From contig NC_132878.1 in the NCBI RefSeq assembly GCF_030463535.1, forward strand, positions 31,853,261 to 31,917,260: a stretch of 64,000 nt of DNA, written 5' to 3'. Positions 23,315 through 36,254 of the stretch are shown piece by piece. The DNA comes from Salminus brasiliensis. Lineage: Eukaryota > Chordata > Actinopteri > Characiformes > Bryconidae. How positions within the stretch are numbered: the stretch's first letter is position 1; every line of letters starts with the position of its first letter. The notes beneath the pieces were generated by a model, which made no database searches, had not been told where the DNA came from, and saw only the letters and a list, made by a program, of their open reading frames with translations. The position numbers and the translations under genes are program-made.

Positions 23315-26300
23315 CTACTGGGGATAGGCTTCAATCACCATCGCATGGCCCTGAGAAAGAAGCAAAGAACGAGCTGTTAGACATAAACAAGACAAAAACA
23401 TAACAGGACACAGATGATCCAAAGCACACAGAAAAGCCTAATTAAATACACTAAAAGAACTGCATGTTTAAAATTTCCTTCATTTCAACCCCCCTCATAA
23501 ATTTCAAATACATTCCTCACTAGGTATTTCAATATGGCATTTGGTGTTCTAGTTACTCCATGTGGACGAAAATATTGGGCTTAGGAGAACCGCAATAGTG
23601 AGGAATATACCAACACTGAACACATCCTCTGCGAGCAGATTCATCTGTGTAATGGTCATTTGTAAAATAGATGAATCTGATGGCTTTTAAGGATTGAATA
23701 GCTGTCCAAATACTTGTGCAAGGCATTGTGTATGTACGTGATCGATCTCACCTGTCCCCCTGCAGCACATGCTGCCACCAGCCCGTACTGTCCGCCCTCC
23801 TTCTTGAGCCGGTTAGCTACTGCAGTGACTAGCCTGCAGCCAGTGGCGCCGAACGGGTGTCCGAGAGAAAGAGATCCTCCCCACAGGTTCAACTTATCAA
23901 GCGAGGGGGCGCCCACCTGAAAGACGAGGACATACGGAGTCAATACATACACATACAAACACTTACGCTAACACACACACGCGCTAAACACACATACCTT
24001 AGCTTTGCGGCCCATGTAGTTCTGAGCAAACCAGTCAGACTCCATGGCCTTCAGATTAGCCATAACTTGACCCTGTTAAGAAAGGACAAATGGGACCATA
24101 TGTTGGAGTTAAGCCAGCTTTACATGCACTCTTACACATGCCAAGTCAGATTAAAGCAGTACTATGTGAGAATTGGTATTTCTTGCTCCTGGGCTCCCTC
24201 TACAGTCAGGAAGAGGGATTAGCACCTTGAGCCACCACTAAAGGAAACACCAACATGCATTTCTAGACAAACTGAGAAATTCTAAACGGTCACTGAAAGC
24301 GAAGAAGAAGCATGTGGACTGAAGAGGTAGAGTAATATTACAGGAATTTACACAGCATGATGCAAAACTGCAGCTGAACTGCCAATGACAGCAAGTGTGC
24401 GGTGCTTAAATGCTGGCGCTAGAAACACTCACAGCGAAAGCCTCGTGGTACTCAAACACATCAATGTCGGCCAGGGTCAGGCCGCTCTTCTCCAAAACCT
24501 TGGGCGTGGCATAGGCTGGGCTAAAAAAAAAAAAAAAAAAAAAAAATTAAATAAATGAATACATAAATAAATTCATAATTATAATTTTAAAATAAATTTA
24601 AAAAATGTAAAAATAAATAAATAGAGATACAGCAGTTTTTACAGTTTTTCTGACAGATAGAAAACAAACAATTACAATTATCAGCAGCAATGGCCGATGT
24701 CTTTTCCCCAACTTTCTTTTGGGAAACTGATGCTTTTAAACTATGTATTTTATATACATCAAAAAGTTGTCATATGGAAACATCACGCAACAGCGCAACT
24801 GCAATCTGCAAGGTAAATAAGTCAATTAGAGGTGCAGCAATATGGGAACTTTGGGCTGATGCAGAAATCTTTTTAAATAAATCATTATTTATCTAAATAA
24901 AAAAAAAAAATACATCAAAATAACAATCAAATCCAAAGATAGGGACAAACTGATGCAGATGTAAACATTAAAGGAATGAACATCTGTTAAATAAGAACAA
25001 ACTATTTTATTACTCAGAATGCAGAAGCGGGCTAAGGTCACTGTTCCCCTTCCATTAATTTTTGTTTTTACTACTAATTAACCCATTTTTTATAACAGAA
25101 AACAGTTACAAATCCAGGTGTATTCAATAACTTATGCAATAAATGACAATGGGAAAAGACCAACCCCTCAATACATAGGGGTTATTTAAATGGCTCTATG
25201 ATTGGATATACGGTTCTAGGGAAAACCTGAAATTACTGCAGTATCTGTTCTATAAATAAAAGATTCTTTTAACCTTAAACAGAAGCGTTTCTTTCACGGC
25301 ATCTAAAATACTTTGTTTTAAGAGTGTTTCCAAGAAGAGAGAGTAGGTGAGACATAGTGGTTACGGTTATCCTCATTTCTTTGCACTGGCTTAAGTTATT
25401 CAAAAGGAACATCTCCCAACTGTTCCCCTTATGGCTAAACTCTTAAATCAAAAGGGTGTCAGAAAGGGTTCTTTGGATCATTTTCAGTTGCCCAAAGAAC
25501 CTTTACTGGCGTAAACCTGTCCAGGAAAATCAGTCCTGGGAAAGAGAAAGGAATGTTACCCCCCGAAACACAAAAAGCGGCAACAACTGCCTGTGTAAGA
25601 AGTAAACACTAAAGCTAGAGCAGCTTGCAAATGTACACAGCATGCATAGTTAAAAACATCAACACAAACAAAACCGCAGCAGAGCTGCTTTACCAGCACA
25701 ACTACAAGCTCAACACAACACAAAAATGCAAAAAAACAAAACAAAAAACAAATAAATAAATAAATAAAAATAAAACACAGGGAAGAGAGAAGAAAGCCAT
25801 AAGTGGAGAAAAGGAAGCTGTCACTCACCCCAGCAGAAGCTGGTCTTTAGGGTCCTGAGATACGTACACAAAATCTCTAAAAAACAAACAAACAAACAAG
25901 AACACAAAACTTTACGTATGAAACTCAGAGAAAAGGCGGGTGTTGCACACAGTGCTGCGGTTTCGGGCAGCTTGTAGCACAGAGTAGTGCATTGTGAGGG
26001 GTCGTGTATCTGAGGTTAGCTTTAGGCTGATGCGTTTTCTATTTAACTTAAAAATTATATCCCCCCTTCTAAAAACTATGGCATATATATTTCCCCCTTC
26101 TACAAATTACTGCATCTATTTTCCCCATTTAAAAAGTACTGTATATATTTTCCCACACATTTTGGTGTGATGCTCGCTCAGCCCTTTAAGAATCAACTTT
26201 GAGCTCTGGTGCTTTCGGCAAACCAAGCCTTGTACAAGAAATAAAGAGAGGTTGGAAAAAATGGCCATGTAAAAAAATGTATCTCCACCATGTAACACAA

Positions 26301-27214
26301 GAAGCCCCTTTAGGAAGAACATCTAAAAACTGGCCATCATGCTCCCACTTATTACCCACTTATGTTACTATATAGCATAGTGAGTGGCTGATTACCTGAG
26401 ATATGCTTTAGGCTTGAAACCCATAGCAAGCGCTTTCTCCTCAGACATGATCAGCACTGCAGAGGCACCGTCCGTCTGATAAGAACACAGAAAAATAGGT
26501 GTTTACAGTTTAGCATATCTGGCAGATATTTTACAAGATGCATCAGCTGACCATACACAGTCATATGTAAAAGTTTGGACACATCTGGAGTAAATAAGTG
26601 AATGAATTCTGGGAGCATAAATCCTTAAATACAACATTTCAGACATAAATCCCATTTAACCAGTTTAACCTTTGGGGGAAAAAATACATTTGGCACGTCG
26701 TACGCTTAATTTTTCTCCTATTGTGTTAAATTCAGTAAATAAACAGCAACTTCTTAAAAACGTTCAGAAATGTGTTCTCCGTGGAAGATCTAAAGCACCC
26801 AACTGTATCGCTTAAGCCAAAACAAACAACCTAAACTCAAGATTGTCCAAGCCAACTGAGAAATCCTGCTTTGCAAAATGAACCATGCTTTTATTGGTCA
26901 CTGACCAGGAAGGAGGAGTTAGCAGCCGTGACGGTTCCATGTGGTTTGACAAAGGCGGGTTTTAGTTTGGCCATCTGCTCCAAGGTGCTGGGCCGGATCC
27001 CGTTGTCCTTGGATACAATGTCCTTCCCTGCAACAACGCAGAAACAGGAGCAGGACTCAAACAATTTGCAACTCGCTTGAGGATAGTACTGCTACTACTG
27101 CTGCTGCTGCTGCTGCTGCACTACTACTAATACTATTGCTAATACTATTATTAATATTACTGCTACTAATACTGTTACCACTGATACTACTATTGCTGCT
27201 ACTGCCAATACTAT

Positions 27215-27247
<33 letters not shown>

Positions 27248-30200
27248 TGCTAATACTATTACAAATACTACTACTACTACCACTACTACTGCTACTACTA
27301 CCACCACTACTACAACTACTACTGCTAATACTATTACTAATACTACTGCTACTACTACCACTGCTAATACTATTACTAATACTACTGCTACTACTACCAC
27401 TAATACTATTACTAATACTACTGCTACTACTACCACTGCTAATACTATTACTAATACTACTGCTACTACTATCACCACTACTACTACTGCTAATACTATA
27501 ACTAATACTACTACTACTGCTAATACTATTACTAATACTACTGCTACTGCTAATACTATTACTAATACTACTGCTACTACTACCACCACTACTACTACCA
27601 CTAATACTATTACTAATACTACTGCTACTACTACCACCACTACTACTACCACTAATACTATTACTAATACTACTGCTACTACTACCAACACTACTAATAC
27701 CACTAATACTATTACTAATACTACTGCTACTACTACTGTATTACTAATACTACTGCTACTACTACCACCACTACCACTGCTAATACTATTACTAATACTA
27801 CTGCTACTACTATCACCACTACTACTACTGCTAATACTATAACTAATACTACTACTACTACTGCTAATACTATTACTAATACTACTGCTACTGCTAATAC
27901 TATTACTAATACTACTGCTACTACTACCACCACTACTACTACCACTAATACTATTACTAATACTACTGCTACTACTACCAACACTACTAATACCACTAAT
28001 ACTATTACTAATACTACTGCTACTACTACTGTATTACTAATACTACTGCTACTACTACCACCACTACCACTGCTAATACTATTACTAATACTACTGCTAC
28101 TACTACCACCACTACTACTATTGCTAATACTACTACTAATACTACTGCTAATACTATTACTAATACTATTACTACTACTACTGCTAATACTATTACAAAT
28201 ACTACTGCTAATACTACTGCCAATACTATTACAAATACCACCACCACCACTACTACTGCTGCTAATATTTTTACTACTACTACTACCGCCAATACTACTA
28301 CTGCTACTTATATTGCTACCACTGCTACTACCACTGCTACTACCACTGCTACTACCACTGCTACTACCACTGCTACTACCACTGCTACTACCACTGCTAC
28401 TACCACTGCTACTGCTGCCATGCATTTTATTACAGCCCTGCATAATTCTCATATATGGGTCTGGAGTCTAGAGGAGTCTTCACCTCTGTATGTACTGTAC
28501 TGTATTAGGGATGTTACTCTGATTCTTTCATGACCCCCAGAACGTCTTTTTATTATTTGAATGATTTACCATTATGATTAATTTTTTTCAAACTTCAAAC
28601 TTCCTGATGATTTGAACTCACTCTGATTATTTTAGTATGCCTCAAAAGTCTTAATGAAAAACTCACAATTCACAAATATGGAACCACCCACACAGTAGTG
28701 GAATACAAACAGTAAAGCACCAATATTTATAAAATCATTTAAAATTGTTAGTGGGGAAAAAGTGCATGGTTTGTTATATTATAATCAATGTGGGGTTTTG
28801 TTTTTTTTTAATAAAAAGGCCCAACATTGCCCCCTTCAGACGAACAAGCTGCAAGTCTCACCGGGAACTTTAAAACTGACAACGTCCGTGAGCAGGCCCT
28901 CATCCTGAGCTTTTTTAGCCAGCGCGTGAGAGCGAACAGCAAACTCATCCTGTTCCTGCCGAGACACGCCGAATGCAGCCGCCAAGCGATCAGCGGAATG
29001 CCCCATCGTTTCTGCTGTGGAGAATTCAGCCACTGCAGGGAGCTGGAGAGAGAGGGGGGGAGGACTAGTTACAATAGTGACCAAATTACTCTACAAAAAT
29101 GAATCCTAGATGTCCAAAAGTATCCAGACATCCCTTCTAACTGGACAGTGGTGGTATATTGATAACTGGGTTTTGGGTTCGATATGCAGGTGCACTAAAC
29201 TTATTTTTAAGCTGATTTAGGCTAATACAGTGTTTTAGGTGTAAGGTGCATTGGGTATTGCAGTACGTCAGGTGCCAGGTGAGCCATTCGAATAGACCCC
29301 AGCAGAGATAGCCTGGCTCCGAGCGTCTTCGCCTTGTTTAGGGACAGCATCGTCTTCCTCATTTTTCGGCTGTGGCGAATCGGCACGTCTGACATAAACT
29401 CGCATCCGCCTGCTACGACCGCATCACACTGACCAGCAGCAATCAACCCCACGGCTACGAAACACAACAGCACACCATCGTTACAGGCTGCATGTGGGAG
29501 AAAAATGCTGCACATTTATGAGGTAAACAACATGATGTATACTTGTAGATGTTATTACAGCACAGCATTGCAAAGACAGGGGACAGCTTGTTCAGAACAC
29601 AGCATATAGGGCTAGTGTGCTCTAATACTCTTCATTAGAGCCTCGTCATCAACTATAATTCTCTCTCTGTTAAGCCTGTGCATTCCAGGCCTAAGCCCAT
29701 GACTGTGGAGCCAGCCCTCAAAGAAGAAGCAGCAGCTGCCATAAAGGAAAAAGCAGCAGAAATATCATGTTAAAAAATTGTTATATTAGTACCTGAAGTC
29801 ATGGCTTGGTTGGAGGAGATGCAGGCCATAGTGACAGTGTGGGCTGGAGTTCTATCGGAGAATCCTGCACCAAGCGCAGCCTGCATGTGCACATACACAG
29901 AAACACACACACCTGTAATCACACTCTACTACTTCTACTACTACTACAGCAGAAGCAGTACCTGAAATCTCAAATAATTGCCATCTGAGGCGAGGGTGTA
30001 ATGATTGAGGCCTAATGATTAGCCTTCCATTAACCAAACAGGGCCTTTGAGGTACACTGATGGAGTAATCACTTTACAGACAGACACACTTTTACTTCGT
30101 TGGGACCAAAGTTAGCTCAGTGAACCACAAACTTGACCCCCCCCCCTCCCAGAGCACGGCTCGGTGTGAACTGACCTCTCTGGCCACATTGCTGGTTTTC

Positions 30201-30495
30201 ACCTCCTGAATGACAGTTCCATAGACAATGTGATCCACAGCATCCTTGGGGAACCCAGTCCTGTGCAGCAAGCCTCTGCAGAAAAACAACACACAATGTA
30301 TGAGACAAGTCCCCTAAACCCACTGTGAGTCTGTTTCAGAGTAAAGCATACACAGAGTGAGATTAAGAACCATTTAACTCTAGCCTTGATTCACGTTCAG
30401 GGTTTTCGTTTTTTTTGGTCACAGTGGGACGTTCACGTGTAACACCTAAGAAGTGTTGTGGCCACGGTGCACTTGATTTTGATCACAGCATTTGT

Positions 30496-30575
<80 letters not shown>

Positions 30576-33500
30576 AAAAGCTATTTCCACTAGAGGGCAG
30601 AGGAGGGCTAAAATGTCAGTCAAAATGTGGAGTCACCATATGGACAAAAGTATTGGGAGAAAATAGAAAAAAAGAAAATGCTGCTTGGTCCTGCTTTTGT
30701 TGGAGTAACTGTCTCTACTGGCCAGTCAAGGCTTTCTACTGGATGATGAAGCGTTGTTGTGAGGATTTGACTGCATTCAGTGACCAGAGTGTTACTGAGT
30801 TCAGGATGTTTGTATAACCCTCTAGCCCACACCTGGCATTAAGCATGGTGCCAATAGGTTCATGTTTATCTGCTCCACAGAGTCCTATTCTATTGGTAAT
30901 TCTTCTCTAGCTATGCATGTGCGCATTTGCTGAAACCTGAAGGGGTGTTCACAAACATTTGTACATGTAGTGTACCCTTCTTGGCCTCTTCTAATGGAAG
31001 TTGGAGGATAGAGGATATATGTGAAAAGTCAGTAGATAATAAGGGATAAAATGTTTATTATCAGTTGATCTGTGAAGCCCAGCAACAGGTGATGATAATC
31101 ATTTCGTAGTACTTAAAAAATAAAAGTAAAAAAATAAATAATTATTCATATAGATTAATCAAGTTATTGCACAAGCATAGCAAAGTAGACAGAAAAACAT
31201 TATTAGCAACAGGACGAAGACTGAATGTATTGGTTGAAGATTATGGTTTGAGCTGGACTTAGAAGAACAGAAGGAGCAGAGTGGAAAAAGTGGACAGTTG
31301 AACAGAGTGGGACACTAAAAGACCAGTGCCAGAAGACCTGAGTGAGCAGACAAGAGTATAAGGGAGAACAAGGTCAGCTATATATGGAAACACCAGGCCA
31401 TTCAGGGCCTTGTCTGTCAAGAGCAGGACCTTGAACGGAGTACATTTATGACCCTACTCCTAACATACAAGGCCCTGAATGTTAACCTCCTGCATCTTTT
31501 TGCCTGCATCTCTTTTTGCGTCCCTAGAAGCATGAGCAAAGGTGGAAACCCACCGACTAAACGATATGAGATCCATCCAAGGTCAACGAAGAGCATGACA
31601 ACAGCTGAGGAGAGTACTATTTTTACCATGCATGGTCAAGGTTATCCTCACTGAGCTCTCTAACTCGCTGGTCAAAACCCTCTGCACTAGAGCTACGCGG
31701 CTAATGTGGCCAACACAAACAGCAATGGTCAGAAGCCGATCTGCACCAAAAGCCATTCAAGTACGATCCAACTTCCCTCAAGATCCACAGAAGACAAGCG
31801 TCCAGGCACCGAAGTGGTGGAACAAGCTTCCCCTGGGTATCCGAATGACCGAGTCGCCCGCTGTCTTCAAACGCAGACTGAAGACCCACCTCTTCAGAGA
31901 ATACTTGGGTGAAGAGCAGAGTACTATGGTCTCCATACTGACTTGTGTTTAGTAGTGTCTAAACTTAAAGGTATCTTTGAATTTTGAACCCCCACAAAGG
32001 CTAGTCTGAGCTAACATAATCTAGCCATGCAGTCTAAACATAATAAACATACCATTGATGAATATCTACATAATATGGGGACGCTTTACACAGCAGCGAG
32101 GAAGGCACTTACTGCAGGGCAGCTCTGGCCAGGTCATGAGGCATCAGATCAGCATACCTGTAAAAGAAACAAAAAAACTCATGACTGAAATTCTGATTAT
32201 TCAGAAAGGCAGCTTTTAAGCAGACCAGGAAACCAGGAAATCCTGACTGAATTCTAGATGATTGAAGACAGGAGAATCTGCCGTCACAAAAGCTTTAAGG
32301 TAATAGTACTGCACACACACACACATACATACACATACATACACACACATACACACACATACACACACATACACATACACACACATACACACACACACAC
32401 TCTCTTACGAGGTGCCAGACTGCAGGAATGGTGTGCGGACGCCCTCGACCAGAACAATATTTTTCACTCCAGGTTTGGCCAGAGTCTTCTTGCTTTTTGC
32501 TGTTAAAAGAACAAGGAGAGTTGCGAAATTAAACATGTATATTAAAAATACACTGTCACTTCCAAAACTTTGGACACTCTTGGTGAAGCAACGTGTTGCA
32601 TTAATGACTAAATAAGTGTAAATAAGACAAAATACTTCTGCACATCTTAATATACAATAACTGTTTATTTATGGGGGGGAATAAATAATCAAATAACCAA
32701 TTCACACACTTACTAACTTGCTCAATCACCAAGTAGCTGACTAACTAGCTCACTACCTAACTGACTTTATAACTAGCTTGCTATACAACTAAGTCACTCA
32801 CTAACTGGCTTGCTCCCTCCCAAACAAGCTCACTTACTATGTTACTCGATAACTCACTCACTCAGTACTTAACTAGGCAATCATCCAAATAACTAACTAG
32901 CTCACACACTAATGGACTAATGGACTGTGTAACTAGCTTGCTCACTCACAACCTGTCTCACTGAGTATCTAGCTAGCTCACTCAATAATTAGCTTACTTA
33001 CTAATCTACTAGCTTACTAACTAACTAACTAGCTTTCTTACTAACTAACTCACTAGTTTACTTACTAACTTCCTCCCTCCCTCCCTCCTGTTTAGCAGAC
33101 TGGAGATTATCCATAAGGAGCGCTGCTAGTACCAGCAGGACTTTGGTGCTTTACACCAATGACACTGTGTCCTTCTTTTTGTAATACAGGAATTGTGTAT
33201 TACGACATGTGCAGAGGTGTGTTCTCTGCTGAGGAGTCTCTTAACAGTTAGAACAACAACAGTCCTGCTCTTTAAGCGTAAGTGTCTGCATGTGATCGTG
33301 CTGGGTGTCTAGAGGTTCAGTAATTATTTACAGGCTCACAAACTGCAATTGAAATAATAAAACTTCACATTTAAATTGAAATATTGGACTGGATCTTATC
33401 TCTGATCTGGGCAAACATGCACAGGAGATCTTTCCTTTGAATGAGTGAATTAATAATGAATGATTCACAACACTTAAAAAACCTTATTTCTAATTCTAAT

Positions 33501-34042
33501 TACTACAATCATTATCCAATTTATTCCATAATTAAACATGTTGTGTGTTTTACCTTGAGCCTGCAGTGAAGAGGAGGCACTGATGGAGCGTGCTGCTGAG
33601 ACACAGAGAAAGAGCATTGCTGACAGCACTGTAGAAAAGTTTGGAATCACTTGAAATATTAACTGCTGTTATTGTATTTTTTATTATTATTATTATTATT
33701 ATTAATAATAATAATAATAATAATAGTGTCTAAAATGTCATTAGTCACACAGCCAGGCTATCTGCAGTAGTACCTAGTAAATCATGTCCCTCTGGCACAC
33801 AAATAGAAATTATATTGTTTTAGGAAGAGTAAAACATTATTACATGATAACTACTATTCTGTAAATGTCTGAACAGTAATGCTACTGACCAATAACACAC
33901 TTTAGAAGAGCTGATCTAGGACCAGCATCAACTACAAACACAAATACAAAACTCAGCTTAGATCTTCACCCTGCTTACCGAACTGGAAATCCCTGGCGTT
34001 CACCAGGCTGTTCCTAAAAGGTTTCAGCAACATTGCTGCCAT
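23315..34042 (-). CDS. hadhb: Trifunctional protein beta subunit, mitochondrial 3-ketoacyl-CoA thiolase (complete, 15 coding exons)
   Basis: Cleaves 3-ketoacyl-CoA with CoA, the last step of long-chain beta-oxidation, in the mitochondrial trifunctional protein. Coding exons on the minus strand, 5' to 3': 34042-33979, 33595-33554, 32499-32409, 32157-32113, 30275-30176, 29880-29793, 29454-29267, 29042-28862, 27027-26906, 26475-26396, 25876-25829, 24520-24433, 24072-23998, 23916-23752, 23350-23315 (TAG). Every junction is GT..AG and phases agree; the sum is 1413 nt, 470 residues (human 474). The thiolase nucleophile Cys134 lies in [11 protein letters not shown], His424 in GHPFGATG and the second Cys454 in VAACAAGGQ. 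The basic, Ser/Ala-rich N-terminus looks like a mitochondrial presequence. ATG 34042 was chosen because it opens the first coding exon and has A at -3; a second in-frame ATG is codon 4. Family and exon structure are certain by protein match from memory; no alignment was run. Confidence 0.97.
24522..24546 (-). repeat. Poly-A/T tract serving as the hadhb exon 13 pyrimidine tract
   Basis: A run of about 23 A on the plus strand is poly-T on the gene strand and stands directly before the TAG acceptor of exon 13. Confidence 0.85.
27085..28420. repeat. Compound (ACT)n-type trinucleotide array in hadhb intron 9
   Basis: About 1.3 kb built almost wholly of ACT, GCT, ACC, AAT and ATT triplets in register. 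It is not random: long segments recur, for example the block with TACTGTATTACTAATAC at about 27735 and again at about 28028 (293-bp shift), and the ACTATCACC block at 27468 and 27809 (341-bp shift). The right end (28300-28410) is a cleaner run of ACTGCTACTACC units. Long open frames on both strands (poly-Leu, poly-Val, poly-Ser) follow from the triplet register and are not genes. Confidence 0.95.
30498..30573 (+). repeat. (CA)n microsatellite in hadhb intron 5
   Basis: About 38 near-perfect CA units; as (GU)n on the hadhb strand it lies 220-300 nt upstream of the exon 6 acceptor. Confidence 0.95.
30635..30975 (+). mobile_element. MITE-like element, copy C, in hadhb intron 5
   Basis: Starts CATATGGACAAAAGTATTGGG and ends CACAAACATTTGTACATGTA; the middle third is shortened relative to copy A. 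Contains GGTGCCAATAGGTTCATG and AGAGTCCTATTCTATTGG. Confidence 0.75.
31385..31935 (+). mobile_element. 3' fragment of an L2/CR1-type LINE in hadhb intron 5
   Basis: The plus strand carries decayed coding of the reverse-transcriptase ORF C-terminus. Recognisable parts are LLLTYKALN near 31450-31480 and, after a frame change, [20 protein letters not shown] and [13 protein letters not shown] at about 31815-31915, the typical end of L2-like ORF2. Frames are broken. It is antisense to hadhb and must be inactive. Confidence 0.7.
32311..32400 (-). repeat. hadhb: (CA)n/(CATA) microsatellite next to the hadhb exon 4 donor
   Basis: On the gene strand this is GU-rich (GTGT with ATGT variants) and starts within 10 nt of the exon 4 donor GTAAGAG at 32408-32402. 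It fills over a third of the short 251-nt intron 4. Confidence 0.9.
32695..33085. repeat. Degenerate CTAA/ACTC tetranucleotide tract in hadhb intron 3
   Basis: About 390 bp made of variants of ACTAACTAGCTC and ACTCACTAACT, ending in CTCCCTCCCTCC. It looks like an old tetranucleotide microsatellite with many point changes. Confidence 0.75.
33668..33726. repeat. (TTA)n/(TAA)n perfect inverted repeat in hadhb intron 2
   Basis: About 9 TTA units followed directly by about 7 ATA units, able to fold into a hairpin of more than 20 base pairs. Confidence 0.85.
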
Positions 34043-35639
34043 CTTTCACCTAAAAATAAATAAATGAATAAATCAAACAATACTATTTTTTGTCAGCGAG
34101 AACCACACCATCCCACCTGAGGCTTTGAGCTGCTTTGAATGTTTTGCGATATTCTTTTTCAGAAACATTCATCAATGCTCCTGGTGCTCCCATTTTCTAC
34201 ATATTTTCAAATGTTTGCCTTTTCGTTTTATCAGAGATGTCCACAAACTGTTCTGCAAGAGAGTTAGGCCACAGATTTTCTAGTGTGGAGAACAGCCATT
34301 TAACAGCGTCACTCCAGAGAGTCCAGAATGGCTTTCTACAGATCTTTTGGGCAAAATCCTAATTTGTATATCTTTTCATGTGCTTTTCAAAACACAGAAC
34401 ACTTATTAAAATGTTCAACGTTTTTCCATCTCCTGTTAGAGGACTTTCTAGCAGTGAAATCTAAAAGTAGGCCCACACTCTCGCCCGGCCAAGCACCGCT
34501 CAGTAATGCGAGTGCCTACTACCCTGCAGAAGAAGGATACTGGTACATTTACTGATAGTATATTCTGACAGTAAGTTTTCATAGATTGGTGAAGTCATCT
34601 CTCCTTCCATGCTCCAACATTAAAAGATATTTTCACAGAAATGGTTAGAAATGTGCAGTTTTATGTTTTTAGCCACTTAGCTCCACTGACCACCATTTAC
34701 AGTGGACCCATTTGCTGGCATTCCTCAAGCGTTTTCCAGTCTCGCTCCTGATATAACTATAATTCTAGCCAGTAACAAGTCAAAATACTACTTTCATAAG
34801 TTTCATGGGAAAGTGCATAATATCATTGGTGTGTCGACCAATATCGACCTGATGCTTCTAATATGAGAGACCTGTTGGATGAACAGAAAAGGGCCCGGTT
34901 TCCCCTACACTGGCCCTCGCTTAGACGACCCACGGTTAGACCACACCCTTTGGACGGGGTGGCCACGCCCCTTTATAGCAACTGTGTCAGGGTGGCCTCT
35001 GGAGGCGTGGGTTCAAAATCACCGGCTTTTCTGTGTAACTGTGGTCAGCTTGGCCGACTGTTAGGTCGTGAAGCTGTCATATCACCCCCCCAATATGACG
35101 ATCCCTCAGTCACTACTATATAATAATACTGCTATAAACACCAGGGACCTTTAGACGTCCCAGCAAGAACCCTTTTCACACTTCCACTGTACATGAGCAT
35201 CAGTGCTTAACAGACTACGGTCACTGTCACTGCCATTCCTAGCTGGAGTTGCTCAGTCTACTGCTATAGCAGTTATATAGAGATTAGCTTTTAGTAATAA
35301 ATACATGTCTGCTGGCTCAAAATCACACCTATTACAATCTCTCAGGACTGTAAAAGTCACATCCGAGGCGCTGACTCCCTCTCCGTAACGTGACCTGATG
35401 AGTTGAATTATAAACAGCTCGGTGACCCTTCACCTACTTCTCCAGCCAGCACAAGGGCAAGCTAAACAGATCACACGCCGGGGATGTGATACTACACCTC
35501 CCTCCGTTCAAAAACGTACCAGACACACTTGCTACAAATACAGAGAGTTTAAAACCCTGTTCAGATCCAGGGTTAAAGTATTAAAGTCATTCAAAGCAGC
35601 AGAGGCAGGCTAGCCTACAGTAGCAACCCCACTTAACAG

Positions 35640-36254
35640 TGAAAGCAGCCCGCCCGCACTGCGCATGTGCAAAAGCAACCTGCACGCTCTCGGTGAAATA
35701 AACGGAGGTGTTTTGTACAGATCGTCTATAAATGAAGTACCTGCGCAGATCCTGCTGTGTAACGAAGCCGGGGCCACTCGACTCTTCCTGGGACTGAACC
35801 AAGATGACAAACGGCTACAAAAAAATGTGCACCGCAAAAGACCTTAAAAGTCTCTTAGTAGCCCTAAAATCCGCCTGAGTGCAATAGCCTGGAAAACTTA
35901 CAGTAAACGTAGAAACGTCTGGATAAACATACCAGAGCAATTGCACTGAGCGCTATCTGTTCATTTACACATCTGTCCGTTTTAAGCGCGTTTTTATAAA
36001 GTGACCTTAACTGCGAAATGTGCGCTATGGAAGGCAAAGTGGGTCCTTCACGATCCAATTTCCCTACCTCGCGCTTCCGTTTCACGGTTTGGGGGCGGGG
36101 CGAACGACGGGGGCGGGGCGGGGCGGGGCGGCGGCGGAGGGAGGGAGGGAGGGAGGGAGCGGGTGGGTGTGTGTTTGTGTGTGCGCGCGTGCGCGTGTGT
36201 GTATCTGTGGCTGCGTATGCGTATCTGCGTATGTGAACTCGAGCCCCTAAGGAG
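35640..36254. promoter_or_regulatory. Shared bidirectional CpG-rich promoter of hadhb (-) and hadha (+)
   Basis: The two genes diverge from this block. It holds a run of GC boxes (36091-36140, GGGGCGGGG repeats), many CpGs, an NRF1-type palindrome GCGCGTGCGC at 36186-36195, a near-match GCGCATGTGC at 35661-35670, and TGACCTTAA (36002-36010), which on the minus strand is the exact ERR element TNAAGGTCA. No TATA box stands at a fitting place. NRF1 and ERR-alpha are known regulators of mitochondrial and fatty-acid-oxidation genes; their action here is inferred. Transcription starts cannot be fixed from sequence. Confidence 0.8.
35902..36060 (-). other. hadhb: Probable non-coding first exon of hadhb
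   Basis: The first coding exon of hadhb (33979-34049) begins 7 nt before the ATG right after a TTTTTAG acceptor, so a 5' non-coding exon must exist. The best donor upstream on the minus strand is GTAAGT at 35901-35896, inside the CpG-rich block, giving an exon whose 3' end is 35902. The 5' end is a guess. Confidence 0.5.

Noticed and set aside
27095-28452. Long open frames of poly-Val, poly-Leu and poly-Ser on both strands
   Set aside because: Products of the (ACT)n triplet register inside a hadhb intron.
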